Shown: in pieces, positions 1 through 9,650 of the stretch | Layout of the letters: every line of letters begins with the position of its first letter | Position numbering within the stretch: the stretch's first letter is position 1 | Assembly (NCBI GenBank): GCA_012837895.1 | Contig: DUQH01000080.1 | Coordinates: 1 to 56,665, forward strand | Direction: 5' to 3' | Length of the DNA stretch: 56,665 nucleotides | DNA from: Candidatus Fermentithermobacillaceae bacterium | GTDB taxonomy: Bacteria; Bacillota; Sulfobacillia; Fermentithermobacillales; Fermentithermobacillaceae | Program-made: the position numbers and the translations under genes | Notes under the pieces: generated by a model | Told to the model about the DNA's origin: nothing | The model's database searches: none | What the model saw: only the letters and a program-made list of their open reading frames with translations

Positions 1-1
1 A

Positions 2-286
2 GGTCTGGCTGTTGCACGACTGACTGCTTATTTCGGCTTGGCTGCTGTTTATGCAGTTGTGGGGAGCGACTCAGCAGCAGAGGAACTGGACCGAGCGGGG
101 ATTCCATACGAGTTTGCAGAGAGCGTTCCTTTGATAATGAACCGATCTGGTGACGGCAGATGTCCCATAGAGAACCTGGCTGCATCCGGCGGCACTCCGG
201 AAGATACCTACAGGGTGCTGGTGCGGTTCTTGTTCGGTAAAGAGGACGTCGTACACTCTGGCGTGGCAAAGGGCATCCAACTATGA
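2..286 (+). CDS. DUF1893 family protein, 3' part (5' end outside window)
   Basis: The reading frame is open back to the first bases of the window, so the gene begins upstream and only the C-terminal ~95 residues are seen. The run PYEFAESVPLIMNRSGDGRC followed by PIENLA resembles the conserved C-terminal part of DUF1893 proteins (loop IxNRxxxGxCPME). The biochemical function of that family is not established. An internal TTG at position 38 could be mistaken for a start, but the preceding residues (VARLTAYFGLAAVYAVV) also fit the family. The stop codon overlaps the start of the downstream MFS gene (ATGA), implying translational coupling with the transporter. Confidence 0.7.
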   Translation, partial: GLAVARLTAYFGLAAVYAVVGSDSAAEELDRAGIPYEFAESVPLIMNRSGDGRCPIENLAASGGTPEDTYRVLVRFLFGKEDVVHSGVAKGIQL

Positions 287-1530
287 AGAACCGTGGACTC
301 GGATATGAACGGTCGCTCCTGCTTCTCCTCGGGTCACTAAGTATGTTTTTGTACGGAACTATATACAGTTGGTCCATATTCATCGAGCCTCTAGAAACTG
401 AGTTCAGTTGGAGTCGCTCCCAAGTGACTATGGCTTACAGCATCGGGATGGTTGCCCTCTACATCGGGATGACCTTGCATGGGGTCCTTGCCTCAAAAAA
501 GTCTTCGCGTTATTCCATGTTACTGGGGGCGTCATTGATACTGGCGGGTTATAGCACGGCAAGTCGCATCGGGCCCGATATGCAGGACATCGCGCGTCTG
601 CTAGTGCTGTGGTTGTCTTACGGTGTGTGCGGCGGGCTTGGCGTAGGCATATGCTACAATGGTTGGCTCACAACTGTCGTAGAAAGGCTCCCCGATCGGC
701 CCGGCCTTGCGTCGGGCTTGCTGCTCATGGGCATGGGCATTGGAGGTTTTGCGTCGGCTCAAGCGGCCGATCTGATGATTCGCAGTTTCTTGGGATGGAG
801 ACACACTTTACTCGTCTTCGGCCTTCTAATGGGAATGATGTCACTGCTTTCCATTGGGTTTCTTGCGCATGTAACCAAAGACACTTCTTCCCTACGGCTG
901 GTCAAGCAGGCCGGTTCAGATGTCGGCCCTTCAGAAATGCTCCGGAAAAAGTCTTTTTGGGCCTTTATGCTGTGGAAGATGGTACTTCTCTGCAGCGGTT
1001 CCGCGGTGATCGGGCAAGCAGCGAGAATCGCTGCCGATGCCGGTGCAAGTCCGTCGGTGTCTTCCGTGGCGGTGGGGTTGCTGAGCATAGGTAACGCGGT
1101 CAGTCGCGTAGTGTTTGGGGTCTTGGCAGACAAAATGGGACAAAGGAAAACAATGCTATCACTTGCATCGGTGATGTTGGTAGCCTCACTGGTATTGGCA
1201 GGCACATACCAAATGAAGATCCCTGCGACTGTTGCCGTTTGCTTGTTCCTGTTCGGGATTTGCTACGGTGGTTCCATTACGATTTCACCCAACTACATCC
1301 GGTCAATGTACGGCTACAAGTACTTGAAGACAAACATAGGGGTAAGCAGCTTGATATCATGTATCCCCACCCTTGCGGTGTCGTCGCTTATAGGCGCGAT
1401 CAAAACAACTACCGGATCTTATGCGTCTTTCTTTTGGATAGTGACCGGTACCAGCATTTTGTCAATTTGGTTTGCCATCGGTGCTTCACCGTCGGTGGAC
1501 CCTGCAACCCGTGGCCGGACATCTCCTTGA
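283..1530 (+). CDS. MFS transporter, oxalate/formate antiporter (OFA)-like
   Basis: A 415-residue integral membrane protein with about 12 hydrophobic segments spread along its length. The N-terminal helix with the pattern YSWSIFIEPLETEFSWSR is typical of OFA-type major facilitator transporters, which exchange small carboxylates across the cytoplasmic membrane. A loop ADKMGQRK after mid-protein corresponds to the family signature loop between transmembrane helices. The ATG overlaps the DUF1893 stop codon by four bases (ATGA), so the two are probably co-translated. The divergent-function neighbour downstream is an IclR regulator, which suggests inducible uptake or export of an organic acid. Substrate cannot be read from sequence. 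Confidence 0.85.
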   Translation: MKNRGLGYERSLLLLLGSLSMFLYGTIYSWSIFIEPLETEFSWSRSQVTMAYSIGMVALYIGMTLHGVLASKKSSRYSMLLGASLILAGYSTASRIGPDMQDIARLLVLWLSYGVCGGLGVGICYNGWLTTVVERLPDRPGLASGLLLMGMGIGGFASAQAADLMIRSFLGWRHTLLVFGLLMGMMSLLSIGFLAHVTKDTSSLRLVKQAGSDVGPSEMLRKKSFWAFMLWKMVLLCSGSAVIGQAARIAADAGASPSVSSVAVGLLSIGNAVSRVVFGVLADKMGQRKTMLSLASVMLVASLVLAGTYQMKIPATVAVCLFLFGICYGGSITISPNYIRSMYGYKYLKTNIGVSSLISCIPTLAVSSLIGAIKTTTGSYASFFWIVTGTSILSIWFAIGASPSVDPATRGRTSP

Positions 1531-1708
1531 TCTCATGGGTCGCGCAGCACACAAGTGTAGGCATACAAGTGGAACTGACCGGATACGAGTCTACTCGTTG
1601 CCTCAGGTGATGCACAGATGCGCTAACGATGTACTTATGACTAAAGATGCGCTGGATGAATACCGACAGAAAAGGTGGGAGATATCCCAGTCTAGAACGT
1701 GCATGATA

Positions 1709-1737
1709 TTGAAAGTGTCGGGATTATCTGTTATACT
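1709..1737 (+). promoter_or_regulatory. Predicted sigma-A promoter of the IclR gene
   Basis: TTGAAA (1709-1714) and TATACT (1732-1737) are separated by 17 bp. Transcription would start near 1744, only about 12 bases before the first possible ATG, so the leader is very short. The 1531-1708 stretch upstream holds no gene; it contains a small palindrome ACGAGT-CT-ACTCGT (1585-1598) without a T-run. Confidence 0.65.
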
Positions 1738-1755
1738 GTCTAGGCGTGAGAAACG

Positions 1756-2541
1756 ATGTTAGGTATGGTGAGACGTATGAGTAAGAATACAGTGAAGTCC
1801 GTCGATAGAGCATTGAACATACTCTGCATAATCGGAGAATCTACAACACCGGTCGCAATCAAAGGGCTTAGCGAGTACTTGGGATTGCCCCGCACCACTC
1901 TGTACGCCACACTAAACAGCCTTGAGAATTTCGGTTTCATAGCCCGCCATGAAGATACACGGTCATATCGGCTTGGATGGCGGGCATATGTACTAGGCAT
2001 GGAGTTTCTGAAGAGGCGCATAGATCATAGCGCGGTGGAAGAGGCGCGGACCCTTACCTACAAGTGGAACTATAGTTCGAACATCAGTGTATATGTGGGA
2101 AACAACAGAGTTGCCTTTCTACACACGGAGTTGCCCAATAAACCCCACCTTGTGCTTCCAAGGCTGGGTTACATGTCGTGGGCCCATAGCACGGCCAGTG
2201 GTAAGGTGTTGCTCGCCTATTTGGGCAAGACCGAGTTGGATCGTGTTTTGGCAAGGGAACTCGAGGCGATGACGCCCTACACCATTACAGATCCGGCGAG
2301 GCTGGCTGAGGAATTAGCTAAGATAAGAGAACAGGGATGGGCTCTGGACGACCAGGAGAGCGTGCTGGGACTTGGTTGTATGGCGGTACCCATAAGGGAT
2401 GCTCTCGACAGGTGCGTCGGAGCAATCAGTGTCTCCGGATCTATAGACGAAATAAAGGCGAGCATGGAGGAAATAAGTGACGATCTCCTCGCGACAGCCA
2501 AGCGGATTTCTCAGATACCTAAGGCAGCGATTCTGGAGTGA
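1756..2541 (+). CDS. IclR family transcriptional regulator
   Basis: A 261-residue cytoplasmic regulator. The N-terminal winged helix-turn-helix starts with VKSVDRALNIL, a hallmark of IclR proteins, and contains GLPRTTLYATLNSLENFGF as the recognition region. The C-terminal effector domain shows HSTASGKVLLAYL, the alpha/beta ligand-binding core common to the family. It likely controls the adjacent MFS transporter in response to a small aromatic or carboxylic ligand; that is inference from position. The start is ambiguous: ATG at 1756 is closest to the promoter, but ATG at 1777 (MSKNTVKSVD) has a GGTGAG a few bases upstream and fits the usual length of the family better. Confidence 0.9.
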   Translation: MLGMVRRMSKNTVKSVDRALNILCIIGESTTPVAIKGLSEYLGLPRTTLYATLNSLENFGFIARHEDTRSYRLGWRAYVLGMEFLKRRIDHSAVEEARTLTYKWNYSSNISVYVGNNRVAFLHTELPNKPHLVLPRLGYMSWAHSTASGKVLLAYLGKTELDRVLARELEAMTPYTITDPARLAEELAKIREQGWALDDQESVLGLGCMAVPIRDALDRCVGAISVSGSIDEIKASMEEISDDLLATAKRISQIPKAAILE

Positions 2542-2683
2542 CGAATTTGGCGGAATCTGTACAATCTGAGATCTCAAGCCTTGTACTGATTTTGCGCCAC
2601 TTAGTTTGCTATCTTTAGATTTGGTACATTACGCTTACACGGTGACAATATCACTGGCTGTCAGTACGCTGTTGAGAAAACAC

Positions 2684-2713
2684 TTGACCCGGAATCTGTT
2701 TTTGAATTAAGAT
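2684..2713 (+). promoter_or_regulatory. Predicted promoter of the pyr operon
   Basis: TTGACC (2684-2689) and TAAGAT (2708-2713) are spaced by 18 bp, placing the transcript start near 2720, just upstream of the PyrR-binding leader. The region 2542-2683 between the IclR stop and this promoter shows no gene and no obvious terminator. Confidence 0.5.
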
Positions 2714-2740
2714 TTGGACAAGTTAATAGAGGAATCAGGC

Positions 2741-2776
2741 CGGTCCTTTAATTTGGCCCAGCGAGGCGAAAAGGAG
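2741..2776 (+). promoter_or_regulatory. PyrR-binding RNA element in pyr leader
   Basis: In the leader RNA, CCTTT (2745-2749) can pair with AAAGG (2770-2774), enclosing CCCAGCGAGGC. This matches the general PyrR anti-antiterminator plan: a CCTTT/AAGG stem with a purine-rich conserved side containing a GAGG core. When PyrR binds with UMP it would stabilise this hairpin and allow the terminator at 2791-2834 to form. The assignment rests on pattern resemblance and on position directly before pyrR. Confidence 0.75.
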
Positions 2777-2790
2777 GCGAAACCATATGA

Positions 2791-3414
<624 letters not shown>

Positions 3415-3462
3415 CGGGCACGCCTAGGGACAATTATCTCAGACAGAGGGAGGGCCAGTGAT

Positions 3463-4386
3463 TTGTCACTTCGCGGAAACGACCTGTTATCCCTAAGGGA
3501 GATGAGCCCGGAAGATATGGAACTGGTGCTGTCTACAGCCCGTTCCCTCAAAGAGATCCTTTCAAGGCCCATTAAGAAGGTCCCCACCCTCAGGGGGAAA
3601 GTGGTTTGCACCTTGTTCTATGAGCCTTCCACCCGGACCAAGACATCTTTCGAACTGGCTGCCAGGTACATGTCTGCAGACGCAGTTTCATTTTCCAGTG
3701 CTAGCTCTTCAGTGAAAAAAGGTGAATCCCTTGCAGATACTGCACGCAATCTGACTATGATGGGCATTGACCTTGCCATCATGCGGCACAGCGTTTCCGG
3801 TTCATGCCATTTTCTCGCAAAGGTGCTGGATATCCCGGTGGTGAACGCAGGCGACGGTATGAACGAACATCCCACTCAGGCACTGTTAGACATCTTCACC
3901 ATACTCGATTACAAGTCGCGCATCAGGGGCCTGAAAGTGGCGATAATCGGCGACATCCTTCACTCCAGGGTGGCCCGGTCAAACATTTTCGGGCTGACCA
4001 AGATGGGGGCAGAGGTTTGTGTTGCAGGCCCTTCGACCTTGCTTCCGCCGGATATTGAGAGACTTGGGGTTAAGGCATACACCAGGCCTGAAGAAGCCAT
4101 CGAAGGGGCAGACGTGGTATATGTACTCCGGTTGCAGCTGGAAAGGCAAGCTAAGAGCTTGTTCCCCTCCAAGAGGGAATACCGCGATTTCTTCGGCATT
4201 GACAGGCACAGGCTAAGTTACGCCAAAGACGATGCCATTGTAATGCACCCGGGCCCCATGAACCGGGGTGTTGAGATTACCACAGATATAGCAGATTCGC
4301 CCAGGTCAGTGATTCTGGATCAGGTAACCAGCGGGGTAGCTGTAAGGATGGCGATTCTCTATCTTATCCTGGGAGGCTGGGACTGA
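3463..4386 (+). CDS. pyrB: Aspartate carbamoyltransferase catalytic subunit
   Basis: PyrB joins carbamoyl phosphate and aspartate to carbamoyl-aspartate, the first committed step of pyrimidine synthesis. The 307-residue protein shows the carbamoyl-phosphate motif STRTKTSFE (residues 56-64) and the HPTQALLD segment. It starts with TTG at 3463, supported by GGGAGGG (3448-3454) eight bases upstream. Its TGA overlaps the pyrC ATG by one base. No pyrI regulatory subunit is present, consistent with a Gram-positive type enzyme. Confidence 0.96.
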   Translation: MSLRGNDLLSLREMSPEDMELVLSTARSLKEILSRPIKKVPTLRGKVVCTLFYEPSTRTKTSFELAARYMSADAVSFSSASSSVKKGESLADTARNLTMMGIDLAIMRHSVSGSCHFLAKVLDIPVVNAGDGMNEHPTQALLDIFTILDYKSRIRGLKVAIIGDILHSRVARSNIFGLTKMGAEVCVAGPSTLLPPDIERLGVKAYTRPEEAIEGADVVYVLRLQLERQAKSLFPSKREYRDFFGIDRHRLSYAKDDAIVMHPGPMNRGVEITTDIADSPRSVILDQVTSGVAVRMAILYLILGGWD

Positions 4387-5690
4387 TGGCAAAAGACTTG
4401 CTCATAAAGGGAGGCAGGGTCATTGATCCTTCTTCCCGAACAGACCAGGTGCTTGATGTATTGGTCGTTGACGGGAAAATTGCAGATCTTTCTGAAAACA
4501 TTGAGCCTGAAAACGCGGCAACAACAGTTCTTGACGCCACCAGGAAGATTGTTATGCCCGGGTTCATTGATATGCATGTCCACTTAAGGGAGCCCGGTTT
4601 TGAGCACAAAGAGGATATCGAATCAGGTACCAGGGCAGCTGCCAAGGGTGGTTTCACGGCTGTAGCATGCATGCCCAATACTGAACCTGCTTGCGATAGT
4701 GATACGGTGGTCACGGGTATCCTGGAAAAGGCAAGAAAAAGAGCGTGTGTAAGGGTATATCCCATCGGCGCTGTCACCAAGGGCCGGGCAGGGAAGGAAC
4801 TGGCGGAAATGGGTGAGATGAGGGCTGCAGGCGCAGTGGCGTTTTCAGACGATGGTTCGCCTGTAGCAACCGCTGAAATCCTGCGCTGTGCGTTGGAATA
4901 CCTAAAGTCATTTGATGCAGTGCTTATCGAACACCCTGAAGATTTATCCCTTTCGGCTGGGGGACAAATCAACTACGGACTGGTTTCCACTGTGTCTGGG
5001 TTGCGCGGGATTCCAAGGGAATCAGAGGAAGTTGCAGTTGCCAGGGATTTGCTCATCGCGAGACTTACAGGGGGACGGCTCCACTTCGCCCATATTTCCA
5101 CCAAAGGCGCAGTGGACTTGATAAGGCAAGCCAAAGCCAGGGGGATTAATGTAACATGTGAAGTCACCCCACATCACCTGATACTAACAGATGAGATGGT
5201 GCTTGAAACGGCTTATGACACCAGTACAAAGGTGAACCCGCCCCTTAGGACACAGGAAGATGTAGATGCGCTCAGGGACGCCCTGGCTGACGGTACCATT
5301 GATGCTATCGCCACTGATCATGCGCCCCATCACATAGACGAGAAATGGGTTGAGTACGATTATGCTGACTTTGGGATAAGCGGCCTTGAAACAGCCGTGA
5401 GTCTGATTATCGACAGGCTGGTCTTGCCTGGAATCATCAGTTGGATGAAAATGGCCGAACTTATGAGCTATAACCCTGCCAGGATCCTTGGTGTACCTGG
5501 TGGTACACTCAAACCAGGCGCACCCGGGGATATTACCATCATTGACCCTGATTGCGAATACTCGATACTCCCCCACAATTTCGAGTCTAAGGGCAAGAAT
5601 AGCCCGTTCGTGGGTTGGAGGGTGATCGGGGCCCCTTATGGCACTGTTGTAGGGGGCAAGGCAGTTATGTACGACAGGAGACTGATTTGA
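4386..5690 (+). CDS. pyrC: Dihydroorotase
   Basis: This amidohydrolase-fold enzyme cyclises carbamoyl-aspartate to dihydroorotate. The metal-binding HVHLREPG motif is at residues 64-71 and the second motif ATDHAPHH is near residue 315; 434 residues is normal for the type I bacterial enzyme. Start and stop codons overlap those of pyrB and pyrK by one base each (TGATG arrangement), showing a tightly coupled operon. Confidence 0.96.
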   Translation: MAKDLLIKGGRVIDPSSRTDQVLDVLVVDGKIADLSENIEPENAATTVLDATRKIVMPGFIDMHVHLREPGFEHKEDIESGTRAAAKGGFTAVACMPNTEPACDSDTVVTGILEKARKRACVRVYPIGAVTKGRAGKELAEMGEMRAAGAVAFSDDGSPVATAEILRCALEYLKSFDAVLIEHPEDLSLSAGGQINYGLVSTVSGLRGIPRESEEVAVARDLLIARLTGGRLHFAHISTKGAVDLIRQAKARGINVTCEVTPHHLILTDEMVLETAYDTSTKVNPPLRTQEDVDALRDALADGTIDAIATDHAPHHIDEKWVEYDYADFGISGLETAVSLIIDRLVLPGIISWMKMAELMSYNPARILGVPGGTLKPGAPGDITIIDPDCEYSILPHNFESKGKNSPFVGWRVIGAPYGTVVGGKAVMYDRRLI

Positions 5691-6514
5691 TGGATTTACG
5701 GCAGATTCATGATGTAGACGCCAGGATAGTCCGGCTTAGCAATATCCGGGGAAATTTGTACAGCATGTGCCTTGAAGCCCCAGAGATAGCCCGGACGGCT
5801 AAACCTATGCAATTTGTGAACATAGCTTTGGGCGACTCAACTGATCCTTTGTTGAGGCGGCCTTTCAGCCTGTCAGGAATACATCCTGACCGCGGGACCA
5901 TCGGGATAACCTGGGCAGTGGTTGGCCGGGGCACTCAAATCATGGCAGGCTGGCAGGCGGGCCGGTCAGTCCGGGTGCTAGGCCCCCTGGGAAACGGTTT
6001 GGGTATAGACAGGCTGTGTATTGACCACGGGTTAGTGCTTGTGGCGGGGGGAACAGGGATTGCCCCGCTGACGCCCTTAGCTTCCCAGGCGCTCGAGAAA
6101 GAGGCAGAGCTTCAAGTATTCTACGGTGCGCGTTCAGCAAGTGAACTCCTGGATACCGGGGATTTGGGAGCAGCTTGCATGGTGCACCTGGCCACGGAAG
6201 ACGGCAGTGTTGGTTTTGGCGGTTTGGTCACTGGATTGTTGGAAGCCCGCCTTAGTGCCGGGGCGCTTGGTAACGGTAGACCCACGGTAGTCTCGTGTGG
6301 CCCGAAACCAATGCTCAACCATGTTAAACAAATCTGTAACAGGCACGGTCTCCCGCTGCTTGTTTCACTGGAAGCGCGCATGGCATGTGGTTACGGTGTG
6401 TGCCAGGGTTGTGTTGTGCCAAGGGCAGGGGGGAAGCAGGGATACTACCGTGTATGTACCGACGGCCCGGTATTCCGGGCAGAGGACATTGAGCTAGGGG
6501 AGTGCACTGGATGA
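5690..6514 (+). CDS. pyrK: Dihydroorotate dehydrogenase B, electron-transfer subunit
   Basis: PyrK carries FAD and a [2Fe-2S] cluster and passes electrons from dihydroorotate oxidation in PyrD to NAD. The flavin-binding RRPFSLSG, the nucleotide-binding VAGGTGIAPLTPLA and a C-terminal cluster MACGYGVCQGC with a further Cys in YYRVCTDGP (C-x4-C-x2-C...C) are all present. I chose ATG 5690, which overlaps the pyrC stop; an upstream in-frame start at 5615 lies inside pyrC and has no separate support. The protein is 274 residues. It overlaps pyrD by four bases. Confidence 0.95.
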   Translation: MDLRQIHDVDARIVRLSNIRGNLYSMCLEAPEIARTAKPMQFVNIALGDSTDPLLRRPFSLSGIHPDRGTIGITWAVVGRGTQIMAGWQAGRSVRVLGPLGNGLGIDRLCIDHGLVLVAGGTGIAPLTPLASQALEKEAELQVFYGARSASELLDTGDLGAACMVHLATEDGSVGFGGLVTGLLEARLSAGALGNGRPTVVSCGPKPMLNHVKQICNRHGLPLLVSLEARMACGYGVCQGCVVPRAGGKQGYYRVCTDGPVFRAEDIELGECTG

Positions 6515-7419
6515 ATCTTTCTACACACATTGGCGGGCTTGCGTTAGAGAACCCGGTGATAGCTGCATCAGGCACTTTCGGATATGGGGAGGAGTACATA
6601 AAGGCGGGGGATGTCAGCTGGTTCGGTGCAGTATCTATCAAAGGCACCACAATCGCACCAAGGGCCGGGAACCCTCCGCCCAGGACTTGCGAAACCCCTT
6701 CTGGGCTTCTCAATTCAATTGGGCTTGAAAACCCCGGTGCCAGGGTAGTCATCGGTCAAAAGCTGCCGTGGCTAGCCCGGTTCAGTGTGCCTATCATAGC
6801 TAATATTTCCGCCGTGTCGTGCGAAGAGTTTTCAGAGCTTGCAGGAATGTTTGCAAAGTCTCCGCATGTATCAGCCCTGGAAGTCAATGTATCCTGTCCC
6901 AATGTGAAGGCAGGTGGCATAGCCTTCGGTACAAGCGCTGATATGTGCTATGAGGCCACAAGGGCTGTAAGGAAAGCGTGGAAGGGCCCTCTCATAGTGA
7001 AACTCACCCCTAACGTTGCAGACATGAGAGCCATTGCCAAAGCGGCGGTGGAGGGAGGGGCAGACGCGCTTTCGTTGATCAACACGCTGGTTGGCATGGC
7101 AATAGATATCCATTCCATGAGGCCTGTGCTGGGAAATATAACAGGTGGGCTTTCAGGGCCTGCCATAAAGCCTGTGGCCCTGAGGTGCGTTTGGGAAGTC
7201 TCCCAGGCAGTGTCCGTTCCTGTGATAGGTATGGGCGGAATATGTTCTGCCACAGATGCCCTGGAGTTCATAATGGCAGGCGCCAGCGCCGTTGCCATTG
7301 GTACAGGGCTTTTGATTGACCCTGAACTACCCAGGAAGGTGACCCAAGGGATCAAGGAATATTGCGAATCCAGGGGGATTGAAAGCCTTCAAGAAATAGT
7401 GGGCGCGGCCTGGCGATAA
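6511..7419 (+). CDS. pyrD: Dihydroorotate dehydrogenase B (NAD+), catalytic subunit
   Basis: A class 1B dihydroorotate dehydrogenase of 302 residues that works with PyrK to oxidise dihydroorotate to orotate using FMN. The catalytic cysteine lies in NVSCPNVKAGG, the class 1 signature (class 2 enzymes have serine). ATG 6511 has AGGGGAG (6496-6502) upstream and overlaps the pyrK stop (ATGA); GTG 6502 lies within that ribosome binding site. It is the last gene of the pyr operon here; pyrF and pyrE are not in the window. The 24-bp gap to convergent rqcH shows no T-rich terminator. Confidence 0.95.
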   Translation: MNLSTHIGGLALENPVIAASGTFGYGEEYIKAGDVSWFGAVSIKGTTIAPRAGNPPPRTCETPSGLLNSIGLENPGARVVIGQKLPWLARFSVPIIANISAVSCEEFSELAGMFAKSPHVSALEVNVSCPNVKAGGIAFGTSADMCYEATRAVRKAWKGPLIVKLTPNVADMRAIAKAAVEGGADALSLINTLVGMAIDIHSMRPVLGNITGGLSGPAIKPVALRCVWEVSQAVSVPVIGMGGICSATDALEFIMAGASAVAIGTGLLIDPELPRKVTQGIKEYCESRGIESLQEIVGAAWR

Positions 7420-7443
7420 TCCGGCGCGGCGACCGGGGCTTGC

Positions 7444-9177
7444 TTAGTCATCCTGGTCTTGGATCTTGACAACGATGGTCCTAGCACCTGTGTAAGTCAC
7501 GAAACCCGGGGGGCTGCCTCCGGGTTTTCTGATAGCTCCGGCGTCGACCCAATCTACTTCGACTTTGCCTGATGAAGCGGCTTCTGAATGCCTGGCTGCC
7601 AAGCTTGCAGCCCAATCCAGGGCTTCTGGGGTGACTTCCCTCCCAGGCGCAGGCCTCAGAAGTACATGGGCGCCTTTTACCCCTTTGGCGTGGAGCCATA
7701 CATCGCCAGGTCTCCTTAAATGGCGTATCAGGTAGTCGTTGCCCGCTGAACTCATGCCGATATGTACAACGGTGCCATCAGGCCCTTGATGAGTTTCCAC
7801 GTTCTTGTCCCGTTTCCGGGAAACCTTCTTCTCCCGGGTGCCTTGCCTTGACGCTCCATGCTTACGTATGGGTATACGGATGTTGCCGGCCCTGGCAGTA
7901 TCCACAAGTTCATCTTGTATCAACAAGAGCGTGCTGATGTCATCTGCCTGGTCCAACCGCAGTCCAGTGTCCTTAAGTAACGCAACCTGGGACCTTACTT
8001 CCTTCAAAGAAGCTTGCAGCACTTTAGCAGTCCGCTGGAGTTTTGAGTACTTGGCATAGTACCTCCGGGCGTTTTCACCTGAACTGTACCTGGGATCAAG
8101 GGGAACGTAGGTTTCCCTGGGTGGATCCTGGTAATAATCAAGCACCTTCATTTCATTGTGGCCTCTGGGAAGCTGCTGCCCGCTTGCGTGGATTAGTTCT
8201 CCCCAAATCCGGTACTTGTCGTATTCTTTGGCCTTTTGAAAGTCGTCCTCCTGGGCTATGAGCTTCGCCGTCAATTTGGCGGTAATTCTGTTGTACATTG
8301 ACCTGACCTGGGCTTCAATTGACTTAAATGCCACGAAGTGCAAGAAATATTCCCTGTATCCGGATGTAGCTTCAAGCACCGACCGGTAGGTTCTTGCGGA
8401 TTCCATATGATGCAAGGGCAATACGCCGAGCAAAGGCTCTCCCGACCGGCGCAAGTACAAAGCAGGGGAGAACTGCCTTTTTATGAGCAGGTTCTTGGTT
8501 TCCTCAAGAATTCCGGCCACCGCTTCCACGTTTTCCTGCGTCAACCGTTTTCGGTTGGGCAGGCCTGTCCATGAAAGTATGCCAGAGGCGTGCTCTTTGC
8601 CTATCCCCTCCACGTGCGAGACCAGAGCCATTTGGGCAGGCATGTTTGACGAACAGATTTGATGGGCAAGACGGGTTAGGTCCGGGTCTAGCAGCAAGTT
8701 ATGTTTTGTTGATTCTGGCGGTATGTATGGGCTTCCTGCTTCTAACCTGTACCTTGCCGGGGTGACGCTCAGCTCGGTTATGCCCCCGGATAGGAGGCCG
8801 ATGCCGCCCTTTCCGCCTGCGCCATCAAACACAAGGGTGTAATCCCTGGTATTTCCCAGTTCATCATAGCCTGAGAAGTCAAGATACAGTATCCTGTCGA
8901 GGCTTTCCTGGCGGATTTGCGCGAGCGTCCCGCCTTCAAGGCGTTTTCGCAACCCAAGGCATATGCCTGATGGAACCCGCGGAGTTTCAGGTTTGTCCTC
9001 TGTGATTCCCACAAAGGGCCGTGCGTGCTCTAGAGACAGCACCAGATTCAACTTGCACTTGTAGCTCCAGAGGGCAAATAGCAGTTGTTTTTCCGACGGG
9101 TGGTATATTTTTTGCACCTTCAACGGAAGGTATCCTGCGATTTCATGGCGTATAGCATAAAGGGATATCCCGTCCAA
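7444..9177 (-). CDS. rqcH: RqcH / NFACT family ribosome quality-control factor
   Basis: RqcH binds stalled 50S subunits and recruits tRNA-Ala to add C-terminal alanine tails. The 577-residue protein has the NFACT-N domain with the DR motif (ESLDRILYL, D94-R95), a central helical/coiled-coil region, and a C-terminal NFACT-R (DUF814) domain with GDVWLHAKGVKGAHVLLR. The start is TTG at 9177, with GAGGTGG a few bases upstream on the minus strand. Older names (fibronectin-binding protein A) describe the same family. It is convergent with the pyr operon and divergent from the small gene at 9252. Confidence 0.93.
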   Translation of the reverse strand: MDGISLYAIRHEIAGYLPLKVQKIYHPSEKQLLFALWSYKCKLNLVLSLEHARPFVGITEDKPETPRVPSGICLGLRKRLEGGTLAQIRQESLDRILYLDFSGYDELGNTRDYTLVFDGAGGKGGIGLLSGGITELSVTPARYRLEAGSPYIPPESTKHNLLLDPDLTRLAHQICSSNMPAQMALVSHVEGIGKEHASGILSWTGLPNRKRLTQENVEAVAGILEETKNLLIKRQFSPALYLRRSGEPLLGVLPLHHMESARTYRSVLEATSGYREYFLHFVAFKSIEAQVRSMYNRITAKLTAKLIAQEDDFQKAKEYDKYRIWGELIHASGQQLPRGHNEMKVLDYYQDPPRETYVPLDPRYSSGENARRYYAKYSKLQRTAKVLQASLKEVRSQVALLKDTGLRLDQADDISTLLLIQDELVDTARAGNIRIPIRKHGASRQGTREKKVSRKRDKNVETHQGPDGTVVHIGMSSAGNDYLIRHLRRPGDVWLHAKGVKGAHVLLRPAPGREVTPEALDWAASLAARHSEAASSGKVEVDWVDAGAIRKPGGSPPGFVTYTGARTIVVKIQDQDD

Positions 9178-9251
9178 GTATAATCCACCTCACGCATTTG
9201 AGTATATCTGTAAACACAGGTGGGGTTCAATACAGGAAAGAGGTGACACCT

Positions 9252-9620
9252 GTGACCACTCTGTTCGATGCTGATGCTTTCCAGCAACTAGGATTCCGTG
9301 TCGTGGGGCAAGAACCTGATGGCATCAAAGTGGTGAAAGGGCATTGCGAAATACATATCCGGACGGTCAGGGAAGGCACTGCCTTGGACTTGCCGGTTAT
9401 GCGTTTCCGGGAAAACCGGACTCCTAGTGAGACGCTCTTGAATTACCTGCTTGAGAGGAACGGGTCAATGAACGGGCCAGGGTTTTTCGCAATAAGGGAA
9501 GATTGCATTTACTACCGGGCCATTGCCGGTTGTCATGAGAATATTGAGCAGCTGGCCCTTGATATGCAGCAGACCGTGGAAAAACTGGGGCCTAAGGTCA
9601 TCAATATAGCTAGACAGTAA
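9252..9620 (+). CDS. Small protein of unknown function
   Basis: A 122-residue soluble, slightly acidic protein that I do not recognise. It has no signal peptide or membrane segment. Alternating hydrophobic strands in the first half (FRVVGQEPDGIKVVKG, CEIHIRTVREG) and a helical C-terminus suggest a small alpha/beta fold. GTG 9252 is chosen because AAAGAGGTGA (9236-9245) lies six bases upstream; a longer frame from 9198 includes that ribosome binding site. It lies 30 bases before a HAD phosphatase gene and 74 bases from divergent rqcH, with no clear promoter in the gap. Confidence 0.7.
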   Translation: MTTLFDADAFQQLGFRVVGQEPDGIKVVKGHCEIHIRTVREGTALDLPVMRFRENRTPSETLLNYLLERNGSMNGPGFFAIREDCIYYRAIAGCHENIEQLALDMQQTVEKLGPKVINIARQ

Positions 9621-9650
9621 ATTAACCAAGGCTGGGCTGGAGAGGACAAG

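Noticed and set aside
1472-1762. 96-residue open frame between the MFS and IclR genes
   Set aside because: Overlaps the MFS gene in another frame, low-complexity composition, and ends across the IclR promoter.
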